This document shows, in pieces, positions 11,741 through 23,045 of a stretch of DNA of 64,000 nucleotides; the stretch's first letter is position 1; every line of letters begins with the position of its first letter. The translations under genes were made by a program, and so were the position numbers. Source of the DNA: Anisus vortex (lineage: Eukaryota > Mollusca > Gastropoda > Planorbidae); assembly GCA_949126835.1 (NCBI GenBank), contig OX421505.1:5462587-5526586 (forward strand), given 5' to 3'. The notes beneath the pieces were generated by a model that saw nothing but the letters and a program-made list of their open reading frames with translations, ran no database searches and was not told the DNA's origin.

Positions 11741-12578
11741 TGGGGGGGGGGGGGGGCAAAGGTAGGATCCCAGATCCGGCCGGATGGCATCACGCTCGAC
11801 CGTGTTCGAAGCAGGGAGGTAAGCAACACCCCAGCACTCAAGCTGATATACACCAATGTAAGCATACAAAATGATAACAATAAATGATAGTATTAGCAAC
11901 GATAATAGCAATAATCATATGAGAATATTGATATAAGCATAAAATGAATACTGACAACGCATACGCAAAGTAAAAATACATAAAATATGTTACATGTGCA
12001 AGAGCTAAATGATTAAGTGATTAAGTAGAGATAATGATAGGTAGATATGTGCATTCAATCATTCAGTAGTCGCTATAATTGTAAGCAAATTTGTACAGGC
12101 GATGGCTAAGCGAAGACTAATCTTTTTCAGAGTAGATTATATATGAAATCTTCCTTAATTTCATGTGGCGTTAATCTTGTTAAGGACCTCAAAACACCAC
12201 ATCTCTCCACGCCTTGTTGAGAGCCTTTCGTGTGAAAGGATCTGACCCAATATGTGTAGAATTATTGCGAATTACTGTTTAATATATACGCGGACTTGCA
12301 CTAAGACAATCTCATGGGATATTTAGTAGCTTAGCGACGAGTGGGGGGGGGGGGGGGAGAAACCACATTCAGTGTTTCTTTACAGTACTTTATAACTATT
12401 CCGACAAGTTCAATAAAGTTTCCCGGAGCGGGGGGGGGGGGGGGGAGGTGCGGTGAAGCCGACTCCTTAAGAGCGTCACGCCCGTGGACGGCGCAGATAA
12501 ATTTTACCTGGCGGGGGAGGGAACAGGCTTCCTAACGAGTGTGTTTACATGGTCAGCGGTCAAGTGGGGGGGGGGGGG
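11741..12578 (+). repeat. Cluster of four long G tracts
   Basis: Uninterrupted G runs of about 13-16 bases occur at 11742-11756, 12343-12357, 12430-12445 and 12566-12578, all on the plus strand within 840 bases. Similar but isolated runs occur at 3587 (G) and 59338 (C). Confidence 0.9.
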
Positions 12579-13030
12579 TTCTACTTTGGCCCCTCTACAC
12601 TTGTTTAGTCAAAATTAAATCCTTTACTTTTCTCTATTCTCGTTTTATGACTTGTGAAATCGGGAAAAGGACATATATTTGATTGCTAACATAAGCTATC
12701 TAATCCGTCTGTACATATTTTCTCACACATCTGTTCATCTTTCACGCAAGACAGGCGATCTTTTATCTTGACATCAACTATGGCGCTGGCACTTGGTGGC
12801 ACACCAATGAGGTGGAGCGTTTGCTAGAAACTGTTTATAAGCCATTGGGCATCTAAAACACATTGTCTGTTAACTAACGCGATCTGTAGAGAAACAGTTC
12901 ATTAAAAGTTAAATTATACACACTATTAAAATCCAATCCACTGTTCCCGTAATTCAATGATACATTTAATAAGGTCCTCTGTAAAGTCACCGATGTCTTG
13001 GCGCCGGGCGCAGAACAGTTAATTCGGTAT
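12579..13030. other. No gene seen
   Basis: Unique-looking sequence with no supported coding segment or repeat. Confidence 0.5.
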
Positions 13031-13900
13031 TTAGCTGTGTGGGCGTAGCTGTGTAGCATAGGGTGAAGCAAGTGCGTAGTGCGGGCGTCGTGTACGTAAC
13101 TTGGTGGCCCGGAGGCGGGATATTGCAGTTAGTCGAGTGCGAACATGGCGTATTGTTGTGGGAGCATTTTGCTGGGCCTCGGTGAACTGATGCAGGTGAT
13201 CCGATGCGTAATTTATGACGGCCATGGGCAACTCTGTCATAGCGGGCTGCGGCAAAATCTATTATAGCGGGCTGTGGGCAGATCTGTTTTGTAATCTGGT
13301 GCGTAATTGATAGCGGCTGCGGCAGATCAGTAGGTAGCCTGGGCGGACGGAACTTGACTGAAGGTAATCCAAGAATTAGGCTATATTTGAATGGGCGAAT
13401 AATAAGTAATGTTATGAATGGTGGGCAGGCGGGTGGCGAATATTCTTTTGTGATTCACCTGCAAGTACTGATGCACAGTCTTGAGGGGTACGGAGACCTT
13501 GTAATCTGGCGAATATTTTGCAATGATGAGAGTGGCGGATGCTGATCAGCAGTGTAGGGCTGGCATTGTAATGCGCCATAAGATCTGGCGAGTAATTTGA
13601 TTTACACAAGAGCTAGTCCATAGCAGAAATGGCGGTATGCACCCGACGAAGATACACGGCGTTGTACAGCGACTAATCCAAGCAGGAAACAATGTTATTG
13701 TGGCCCTCGGCCTACATCTAACATAATACAGCAAGTTATCCAAACACGAGTGCGATGTTGTTATTGTGGCGTAAGAGCCGAGAAATAAAACGTAATACAG
13801 CAAGTTATCCAAACACGAGTGGCGATGTTGTTATTGTGGCGTGAAGCCGACAAATAAAACGTAATACAGCAAATAATCCGAACAGGCAAGGCGATATATT
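13031..13900 (+). repeat. Decayed GC-richer tandem repeats
   Basis: From 13031 to about 13660 short motifs such as gcgggctg, gggcag and gtaatctggcg recur irregularly. From 13680 to 13890 there are about three units of roughly 70 bp sharing taatacagcaagttatcc and gatgttgttattgtggc. The region stands out from its AT-rich surroundings by composition. Confidence 0.6.
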
Positions 13901-14222
13901 TCAAGCGTATAGTATTGGTATTCTTGGCATCGGATAGGTCTTCTGGGCAACTGATTGCTATACTGAGCAGCGGATTTGTATTCTAGGCATCGGATAGGTC
14001 TTCAGGGCAACTAATTAGTTTTCTGGGCACCAAATAGGTCTTATGGGCACTGGATTGGTCTTATGTGTAGTGTATAGGTTTAACGGACAGCACATTGGTC
14101 TTTAGGGCATAGTCTTTGTATTTTGGGCATCTGATGTGTCTTCTTGGTGGATGATTTGTGTTCAGGGCATTGGACAGATTTTGTGGGCAACAAATTGGTC
14201 TTTTGGACATAATATTGGTGTT
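13901..14222 (+). repeat. Decayed 20-21-bp minisatellite
   Basis: About fifteen imperfect units of a ggtcttctgggcanntgatt type. Units differ at many positions, so this is an old array. The following 500 bases, to about 14745, are AT-rich without recognisable features. Confidence 0.65.
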
Positions 14223-14744
14223 ATGTATTGGCGCCACCAAAAGTAAAAAAAAGCAAGAAAGGTTTGTGTCGATCCTATTGTAATAGAAAAAGAGTAGCCA
14301 GCTTTATAAAAGGAGAACCATGTCTTTGTAAACTGTATGATGTATTCTAGGATTTGGTCAACATACATTTGCTTTAAGACAATCTGCAAAGCTGAATAGT
14401 CTCATCTTAGATTCAACATTATTTATCTTTAGATAATTAGAAGATCTAGAATCTAGAAATTCACTAGAATGTCTTTAGTTACATCATATTTATTACACAC
14501 ATGGCGGCTGAAAAATATATTGAGTGCATTGTATAATCTTCGTCTTCTATTTATGTAATAGTATGTTGAATTGAGTAAAGTTTGTGACAGATGTTGAGAA
14601 TAAAATTGAAATATATACTAGAAGTAGTCTAATAATGTATATTTATGTATATAAATGTACAATGTGGTTTTAAAATAAGTTAATATGGACAAATAGCATT
14701 TTATTACGACTCAACCTGCTTCAAATGTTAAAGACCAATCAAAT

Positions 14745-15320
14745 CCCCACTCTGGAAAATTAACGCTTTCCTCGATGCCTTTGCTATCAAGTTCACACTA
14801 CAGTTGATCCCAAGTCACAACAAAATAGCAGTTAATATAAGAGCAGACACTCTAGCGAAGCAAGGATCAACCAACTTTCAACTTGACACACCAGCATCAC
14901 TCGACACAGCCAAACAGATCAAGAAAACAATCATTAAAGACGAGTAATTAAATTGTTGGACACTGGGCAAAACCGGAAGATTTGTCTTCCCACATATGCC
15001 TAAACCAGATGAAAATGACCCAATAAATGTCCTACAAGATCAAGTGACCATTTTTAGCCTGCGGACAGCATTTGACAGGACAGGACACATCTAAACTCAC
15101 ACCGCATCAAATCAGGTTAAAGGGCGGCATGCCCCCTCTGTAAACACCAAAATGAAGCAGTTGCCCATCACCTTTTTTGTGCACGACATATGAAATGTCT
15201 ACCTCCCCAAAACACCAAATCTCTTTAACACTCTATATTCAAACTGCAAACAGCTACAAAATGTCTGCAATTTATTCACCATAGCCTCAGGCCGCAGGGC
15301 AAATGCACAGATGGCTACTG
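14745..15320 (+). pseudogene. LINE 3' remnant with RNase H domain
   Basis: The plus-strand frame reads INAFLDAFAIKF, LIPSHNKIAVN and IRADTLAKQGS, the last resembling the final RNase H motif of LINEs that carry this domain. An in-frame stop (14946) and frameshifts follow, then pieces of the C-terminal region (FSLRTAFDRTGH). It abuts sequence homologous to protease gene B's upstream intron from about 15330, so insertion here probably removed the 5' part of gene A. Confidence 0.7.
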
Positions 15321-15410
15321 TATCAGGTTGATGATTCTTATTATAGCCTCAAAATTATATAGAACAAAATATCAGAAAATATTCATTAATGTGTAAAATG
15401 AACATTTCAG

Positions 15411-16546
15411 ATGGGGTTTGTACAGTTCCTAAACAAAATGATGTCCAGTCAAATAAACAGGACATTCTGTTCATAGGTAAATTATTGGTAAATTAAGGCA
15501 ACATGTAAATATGTTTATAAAGGTGACTATTTGCTATTACATAGAAAATCATATTTATTACATAAAGTAAAGACAATTTGTTAAAATTTGTATTTACCTG
15601 TACAGGTGAACATGAAAATCAGATTTTACTTTGTGGAGAAGGTGAGTTGCACAAGCATGTGACGAACTGTAAGAAGAATCCAGGTCATCCAGAGTTTATA
15701 CCTATTGAATCATTCAGCTTAAAACATCTACCTGAAGGTCACCGTGACAGTGATTTGTATGAACTCATCAAAGCTGTAGCTGACCTGACAGTTAGGCTAA
15801 GTGTCATCATGACCAGTCCAGACAGACCAGAGTTTTGGCCAAAGACAACGATTCCATATTTTTTATCTGAACTGAGAGGAAAGAAAACTCAGAGGACAGG
15901 AACTGGGAGGGTGAGGCGAGTAGTGAAGTACACAGAAGAAGATCAACAAAGCAACTATCCACCATGTCCATGTGATAAATGTAAAGCTTCAGACAAACCC
16001 AGCAAAGTTTGGTGGGAGATTTATGTGGCTACAGCTGCACATGTGGTTGTTGATGACATTGAGGCAAGCCACACGACCTTGAGATTGTTTTACGATAGTG
16101 AAGATAGTAAATTGGTTATTCTTAAAGATAAGGTATGTGTTAGTTATGTAAACATTGAGAAAGACAAGTGTAGGTTTATCTGTGTGACTTGTGATGAAAG
16201 TTTGGGAAATAAATTGAAGAAAATGAAGGAACATTTTGATGATGTCTGGTTAAAAGTCAAGAACAAATACAAAGAATATCGAGCTATTGACAAGTTGAAC
16301 TTTATAGTGTCACATCCTCATGGATGTTCTAAACAGGTCAGTGTTGGTCAATGGAAGGACACAGTACAGGTGGGGAGCTATGTGGATGACTATAGGTTTA
16401 CCTACACAACATGTACATGTCCAGGAAGTAGTGGAGCCGCTGTCCACTGTGTGGGGTATGTTGTTGGTGGTTTGTTTACTGACCTTGTCCATAGTGGAAG
16501 TTTAAAGTCTGGACTTAATTACAGTGGAGTTAGTAGAGTCTTGTAA
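15411..16546 (+). CDS. Trypsin-like (PA clan) protein A, last two exons
   Basis: Exons are 15411-15476 (phase 1 in and out) and 15606-16546, joined across a 129-bp GT-AG intron. The final exon encodes about 313 residues. WWEIYVATAAHVV holds the likely catalytic His (codon 16040), FICVTCDESLG a candidate Asp (16193), and CTCPGSSGAAVHCVGY the GxSG Ser (16430), matching the order and spacing of a chymotrypsin-fold peptidase. Conserved family features are NCKKN near the start, LPEGHRDSDLYE, a CPCDKC cluster before the His and VSHPHGC before the Ser. No signal peptide or membrane segment is seen in what is present. Upstream exons equivalent to those of copy B are missing; a LINE remnant lies there instead. 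Catalytic activity is inference, because sites such as the oxyanion loop and substrate pocket were not checked. The biological role is unknown. Confidence 0.75.
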
Positions 16547-16672
16547 TTATATTAAATTACTTGTGTGTCAAAATGTATACAAACAACATAGAGGATGTTT
16601 TATATCTGTTTATATGACTTTCAATTTTTTACATGTATCTATAAATCTTTATTCACTTTATTGTTTTTGTTT

Positions 16673-16674
<2 letters not shown>

Positions 16675-16734
<60 letters not shown>
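16675..16734 (+). repeat. (TA)n microsatellite
   Basis: About 29 TA units in the 3' flank of protein gene A. The matching position in copy B (about 54474) has only ttagatataaagatat, so the array grew after duplication. Confidence 0.9.
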
Positions 16735-16739
<5 letters not shown>

Positions 16740-16822
16740 TCTCTTCTGTTAAATTTATAGTCTTGTTTAAATTTTAAAATTTTTCTTGTAAACATTAAAA
16801 GCAGTTTATTTTTCTGTATTTA

Positions 16823-16828
16823 AATAAA
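16823..16828 (+). terminator. Candidate polyadenylation signal of protein gene A
   Basis: AATAAA about 277 bases after the stop codon. The same signal in the same context is kept after gene B at 54578-54583, which supports use in both copies. Confidence 0.5.
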
Positions 16829-17744
16829 ATTTTATACATTTATATCTTAATGTCTTCTTGTTGTTTATATCTATCACGCCATGTTTATGTTGTAATAAAT
16901 CTGTTTAATGAGTTGAATATTTATTAAACTTGAATAATTTAAATTGTAAACAATTGTAACGACAATAGGACATCTTAAAATCTAGTTCCAGCATTCACTT
17001 AAAATTTGAATAACTTATATCAGCAATCAACAACAGCAAATAATTTAGTTCTACATTTAAAGATGTACAACTTAAGAAATATAATCAACAAAGAATTAAT
17101 AAAATATATATATTTTAAAAAATTAAAATTTTAAGACTAAAAAATATTTTAAATGGCAAAAAAAAACAATACGGAATCTTTTTCACTGAAAATTATTTAA
17201 TGCGAAAGAACAATGAAAATTTCAAACTCTAGAAGTTTTACTGAGGTAACGGAATTGAACTTTTTTTTTTTATAATCATAGGACCTAACCATTATTTCAT
17301 TAATTAAAACATACAAGGAATCATCTTTTTTTGGTTGCAGTTTTTTTTTAATATAAAGGAAATTTAAATATTTCCTAATTGAAAGAGCTGTATGTTTTTT
17401 ATTATTTGTACCAGAATCCATTCGTAACTATAGAATTTTTTATACACTAATCTAAATAGGCCTACACCAAATTATTCAAAATTAATATTATAAAAATAAT
17501 TATGTTGCAATAAAAAAATATAAGTTGTACTTTGTCAACAATAGACGAATATAAGTAAATAAGTTATTTTATTTTTACTACTCTGACGTTGATATGCTGA
17601 AACAATTATGCCTACTTGGATATAGAAACATATAATTTGTGAATGTTCTAAGCAGTTCATTATTAAGTTATATTCTGGTAATATGAAATTCTTTTGGGCT
17701 ATTAAGTTAAAATATTTTTTTTAAACGTGGAACTAGTCTAATAA
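16829..17744. other. 3' flank of gene A, no further gene
   Basis: AT-rich. Up to about 17430 it aligns with the flank of gene B (54584-55225), including an attcgt..acc end. Beyond that it is unique AT-rich sequence. Confidence 0.6.
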
Positions 17745-18540
17745 CCACTGTGTTGTGTATCCACAGTGTGAAGAATTGTTTGTATATCCACAGTATGAAG
17801 AATTGTTTGTATATCCAAAGTATGAAGAATTGTTTGTATATCCTCATTATGAAGAATTTTTTGTATATTCACAGTGTGAAGTATTGTTTGTATATCCACA
17901 GTATGAAGAATTGTTTGTATATCCACAGTGTGAAGTATTGTTTGTATATCCACAGTATGAAGAATTGTTTGTATATCCACAGTATGAAGAATTGTTTGTA
18001 TATCCACAGTGTGAAGAATTGTTTGTATATCCACAGTATGAAGTATTGTTTGTATAACCACAGTATGAAGAATTGTTTGTATATTCACAGTGTGAAGTAT
18101 TGTTTGTATATCCACAGTTTGAAGTATTGTTTTTATATCCACAGTATGAAGTATTGTTTGTATATCCACAGTGTGAAGTATTGTTGGTATATCCACAGTG
18201 TGAAGTATTGTTTGTATATCCACAGTGTGAAGTATTGTTTGTATATCCACAGTGTGAAGTATTGTTTGTATATCCACAGTGTGAAGTATTGTTTGTATAT
18301 CCACAGTGTGAAGAATTGTTTGTATATCCACAGTGTGAAGTCTTGTTTGTATATTCACAGTGTGAAGTATTCTTTGTATATCCACAGTGTGAAGTATTGT
18401 TTGTATATCCACAGTGTGAAGTATTGTTTGTATATCCACAGTGTGAAGTATTTTTTGTATAACCTTAGTGTGAAGTATTGTTTGTATATCCACAGTGTGA
18501 AGTATTGTTTGTATATCCACTGTGTGAAGTATTGTTTGAA
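17745..18540 (+). repeat. 27-bp minisatellite
   Basis: About 29 units, each containing gtatatccacagtgtgaag and then tattgttt, with substitutions such as tatgaag/gtgaag. Since 27 is nine codons, frames stay open on both strands; these ORFs have no coding support. Decayed units continue to about 18630. Confidence 0.95.
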
Positions 18541-18647
18541 GGCCTATTTAATTGTGTGGACTATTGTTTGTATATTACTGCATGAAGTATCGTTTTTATA
18601 TCGAAAGTGTGAATTATTGTTTGTATAGTCAATATGAAGAAGGAGCA

Positions 18648-18855
18648 AGGTGGTCGAGCGGCAGCGCGATTGGCTCGCCTACAGAAGATCTTGGATTCTA
18701 GTTCTGGTAAAGACTAGGATTTGTTCTCAGACCTGGTGGTAGTCTCTGAGGCTATGTAACTGACGGGTACCTGACTTTGGAATGTCTGATGTGCGAATGG
18801 TGATCTTATTGTCATGGTTGAATTGAACACACATTAAAGCAGTTGAAATATAGTG
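18648..18855 (+). mobile_element. tRNA-derived SINE
   Basis: The head has an A-box-like TGGTCGAGCGG and a degenerate B box (gattctagttctgg). The body shares gtctctgag and gacgggtacctgac with the copies at 40708, 55610, 23365 and, inverted, 52790. Confidence 0.65.
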
Positions 18856-18979
18856 AAGCCTCTGTTGAATTTACAAGATATATGCTATAGAGTGTTCGTC
18901 CTGTGACAGCATCCAAGAAAAATAAAAAATAATAACAAACTACTTTATTCATGGTAAAGAACTAAGTCAAACGAACAAC

Positions 18980-19640
18980 GCTAAGTATATGAAGTAATAA
19001 TAAATGATAAGTTATCTTGGGACTTGGGACCCTCATATTATGAAGTAATTAAAAAATCAAACAAAACGTTAGGATTCAAAAAAAGGAACTTTTTACAAAT
19101 GTAATAAGAATATAAAACTAAAAATTCTATCTCACATTAGTTAGGCCTATACTAGATTATGCAGGATCTATAATGAGACCTTTCAACTAAGGAAAACATT
19201 AAAAAATTAGAACAAATTTAAAAAGAGCTGCAAGGTTCATAACTAGCGAATATTCCCAATTAACAAGAGTAACACCATTAGTCAAATCACTAAACCTAGA
19301 AACACTAGGGGACAGAAGGGCAAAGAAAAAAGTAAAATAATACATAAGGCATTAAACTCTAATTTAGAAATACAACCCAATAACAACCTGTTGCAAATCT
19401 CAGTTAAAACATAAAGACAAAAACACTTTCCTGATACCTTATTCGAGAACAAATGCATATCAGTACTCTTTCTTCCCGAGTGGCATTCAGGCATGGAATG
19501 GGTCTCCTGAATAAACCAGGAAAACCAGTAGCTTAACATCATTTATAACATCAATAAAGATGCAAGACTAGATTTGGAAAACGGATGAACGTAGGACCCA
19601 ATTTATAATATACAAGGATACACTCGTATAAAGTATCTTC
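18980..19640 (+). pseudogene. LINE 3' end (family 1)
   Basis: Translation in pieces gives SHISLVRPILDYAGS, KRAARFITS, QLTRVTPLVKSLNLETLGD and the gtggcattcaggcatggaa segment. This is the C-terminal pattern of CR1/Jockey-type ORF2. Frameshifts and stops are frequent. Further plus-strand pieces of the same family lie at 35110-35290 and 37880-38390, and minus-strand pieces at 28490-28540 and 51980-52280. Confidence 0.7.
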
Positions 19641-20039
19641 CAAAGTGGCATTTTGGCATATGAACTAGCTAGGAACAACAGACATTCTCATTTAAAAAAA
19701 TATTTTAAAAACTTCTAAAAGTGAAAGACATTGAAATAAAACCATTGATAAACTTAGGAAGCAATGGTTTTTTTTATTAGGAGGCACGCCTGTAAATTAT
19801 AGGCCTAATAAAAGAATATAAAGAGATAATGCGATGATAAAAAATTAAATAAAAGTTTTTATATCACAAAGAGGCTTCTAAACATCATTAGTAGCTTACA
19901 GAATATGTAGAAACAGTCTACTGAAGTTCTAGAATGCACTGACATATGGAGTTCTTCTGTTAGTCAATGTGGGATTACCAGCCTTTTGTTTGTGCACTAC
20001 CAGTTATTAGAATGTCTTGGGGGGGGTCTAAGACAAGGC

Positions 20040-20353
20040 CAGGGCCGTATTTAGGATTGTTGGGAGCCCTGTTCCCTAATTTATATAGGGGCACCTCGTG
20101 GTCTCGCCCTGCCTTCCACATAACTAAGAAAAGTGCCGTAAATTCATGTAACATTCTGTAAAATCATAAATTGTATGTTGCGATTAGCTTGGTTTGACTG
20201 GACCGCTTGAAATTGTAGGGAATTAAAGGAATTTTATTTTACATTTTCAACGAAACAATGGGGATGTGACTAACAAAATTATTTTTGTGATGTGTGGGGG
20301 CCCTTTTTTGTGGGTGCCTCTGTTACAATGGAACATGCCTACATACGCCACTG
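20040..20353 (+). mobile_element. Probable hAT-type MITE, 314 bp
   Basis: The left end CAGGGCCGTATTTAGG and the inverted right end CAGTGGCGTATGTAGG match over most positions. The flanking octamers gacaaggc (20032-20039) and ggcaaggt (20354-20361) agree at six of eight bases, as an aged 8-bp target duplication would. No transposase is encoded. Confidence 0.6.
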
Positions 20354-20450
20354 GGCAAGGTCATTTGAATTCCGTTGATCAAAAATGAACAATGAATTGT
20401 CTGGCTCCGTAACCGAGTTGGAGGTTTGACTTCTGCATCAGGCATATGGG

Positions 20451-20990
20451 TCAATAAACAATAATATTGTTTATATTATCCGCGGGTCTCCCATTACCGC
20501 TCAAGTATTTACACCTCGGGTTCTGCAGTGTAACTATTGGACATTCATTGAGGTCAACAAAGAATGCCGGCCTCCGCGTGTAGATATAACGAAAAAAGCA
20601 GGCGCCATGCTCCAGGATCTTTGATAGGAATGGTAAGTTGGAAACTGGCCGGTAATTCTTTAGGCACTTGGCATCCAGATTGGACTTTTTTAAAAGGGGC
20701 TTGACAAGCGCATGCTTGAAAGACCGTGGTATTATGCCGGTAGTCAATGAGGTATTCATTATTTCTATGATAACAGGAGCAAGTTCATCGAGGCAATCGA
20801 TCTGGCAAACAGCCAGAATCTAAATTTCAATTTCGAAGGGGTTGAACGACTTATTTATTGCACTAAGGAATGTAAGGTCAACCCTTGGTTTCCCCTAGCA
20901 TCCAATACGCACTTATTAAGCGGTCAATGCCCTGGACAGTCATTCATCTTTAACCGACATTCGTAACAATGGGGTAATACCATGGAAACC
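20451..20990 (-). pseudogene. LINE reverse-transcriptase fragment
   Basis: The minus strand reads CLDELAPVIIEIMN, TGIIPRSFKHALVKPLLKK and NYRPVSNLPFLSKILE, the first conserved blocks of a LINE reverse transcriptase. Homology stops after ILEH at about 20625, and the continuing frame looks unrelated. Confidence 0.7.
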
Positions 20991-21056
20991 ACGTTTTGTC
21001 CCGGTCGATTCGACGTGGTGTGCCTGCTGGATTTAGGATTACTTTTTGGGATCTCC

Positions 21057-21800
<744 letters not shown>

Positions 21801-22829
21801 TTTAAATCTATTATCTATCTCTATGTATATGACCAGGATAGTAGTAGGCCTACTTTAGGTGTGATTCCGGACAACAGGTCAAAGTTAACACTGCTCTAGC
21901 TGTTCTTTAGATAAAGCACAGAAGTGGCCAGACAGCGAACTGTCACATTGTTCCCTCTGTCACGGTGTGCATAACAAAAACATTGTTTAACAATGAAAAC
22001 CCAATTCATTCGACACACTTAGAAAAACTTTGCACATAAAATAAGGCTTCTCAAATAATTTAAATATAATATAAACAGAGTGTGTGTATTTGTGTGTTTG
22101 TGTATGTCCAATTAAGTTTTAAAAAACTATGAGATAAAGGTTTCGTATCAAGAACCCAAAACATGAATACAACTAGCCATCCATTATACTTAAGTGTTGT
22201 TTCCACATTCAGCTGTTATCAAATGCTAATTTATTCAGGACTCATGGACTTATTTATGCCTTATTTAACCAGTGTGAAGTAATCGAACGGATAAATAATT
22301 GTAGTTTCTTAAATCTTAGGAAATTTGTACAGGTAGGTGACATGATATTTTAATTATTATTTATTTAAGCATGTTCGGGTTAAAGTCGAAAAAAAGCCAC
22401 AATTATCGTCTGTTTTTATGCATCCATGTATCCATTCTCCAATAATCAACCATGCATGTGTCCTTGTTTTTTCTTATTGTTTTGTTTAGTGTTAATATTG
22501 CATCTGGGTAAACAAACAAAAAGCACTGTTGATAGAGAGAACAATTATTATCACTCGTCTCTGTTTTCCGTGCCTATTCCCATCTTTCCACTAATCGATA
22601 AACCCACCAATACATTCAATGATGCAATGACACATTCATAAACAGCCACACACGCATACATATATTCAGACACCCATTTACTCATTTATCAATCTAACAA
22701 TCTATGTATTCATTCATCTGTCAAGCAATCAATCTATCTATTCATCCATCCATTAACTATCTTATCCACCAACTAACCAACTCTGCACGGAAAGTATATG
22801 TGTTACATACAATGCATGCTATTTTACAG
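21801..22829. other. Upstream region of the OATP gene
   Basis: No coding segment is supported. It contains a short GT-rich run at 22078-22105 and AT-rich sequence. The promoter and first non-coding exon of the transporter may lie here, but I cannot place them. Confidence 0.4.
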
Positions 22830-23045
22830 GTAAAGAAAAAAGCCAGCAATACAGGTCCATCATACAGCAGTCTCCAACACACAGTCATACCCTACACACA
22901 GGCACACTGCATACGGCAGTCATTGACATACAACCAGCCTTTCCACAGACAGCCGTCCAAAGACAGCCGTCCACACATACAACCTTCTCTCAACAAACAG
23001 CCCCCGTCCCAAGCATCATACAGAGGTCCCTTACAGACAGACCCC
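22830..23045 (+). other. Probable 5'UTR part of the first coding OATP exon
   Basis: An acceptor-like attttacag ends at 22829/22830 and the exon appears to continue into the coding start at 23046. The frame is open upstream, so an N-terminal extension is possible. That part has low-complexity CAG/CCGTC-like units and no transporter homology that I recognise. Confidence 0.4.

Noticed and set aside
15989..16234. Minus-strand ORF opposite the trypsin-like exon
   Set aside because: Shadow of the coding strand; the same shadow appears opposite copy B.
17750..18628. 292-codon ORF of YIHSVKYCL repeats
   Set aside because: By-product of the 27-bp minisatellite; open frames exist on both strands, and there is no splice or family support.
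18648..18720. Functional tRNA gene
   Set aside because: The B box is degenerate and the sequence continues into a SINE body shared with four other loci.
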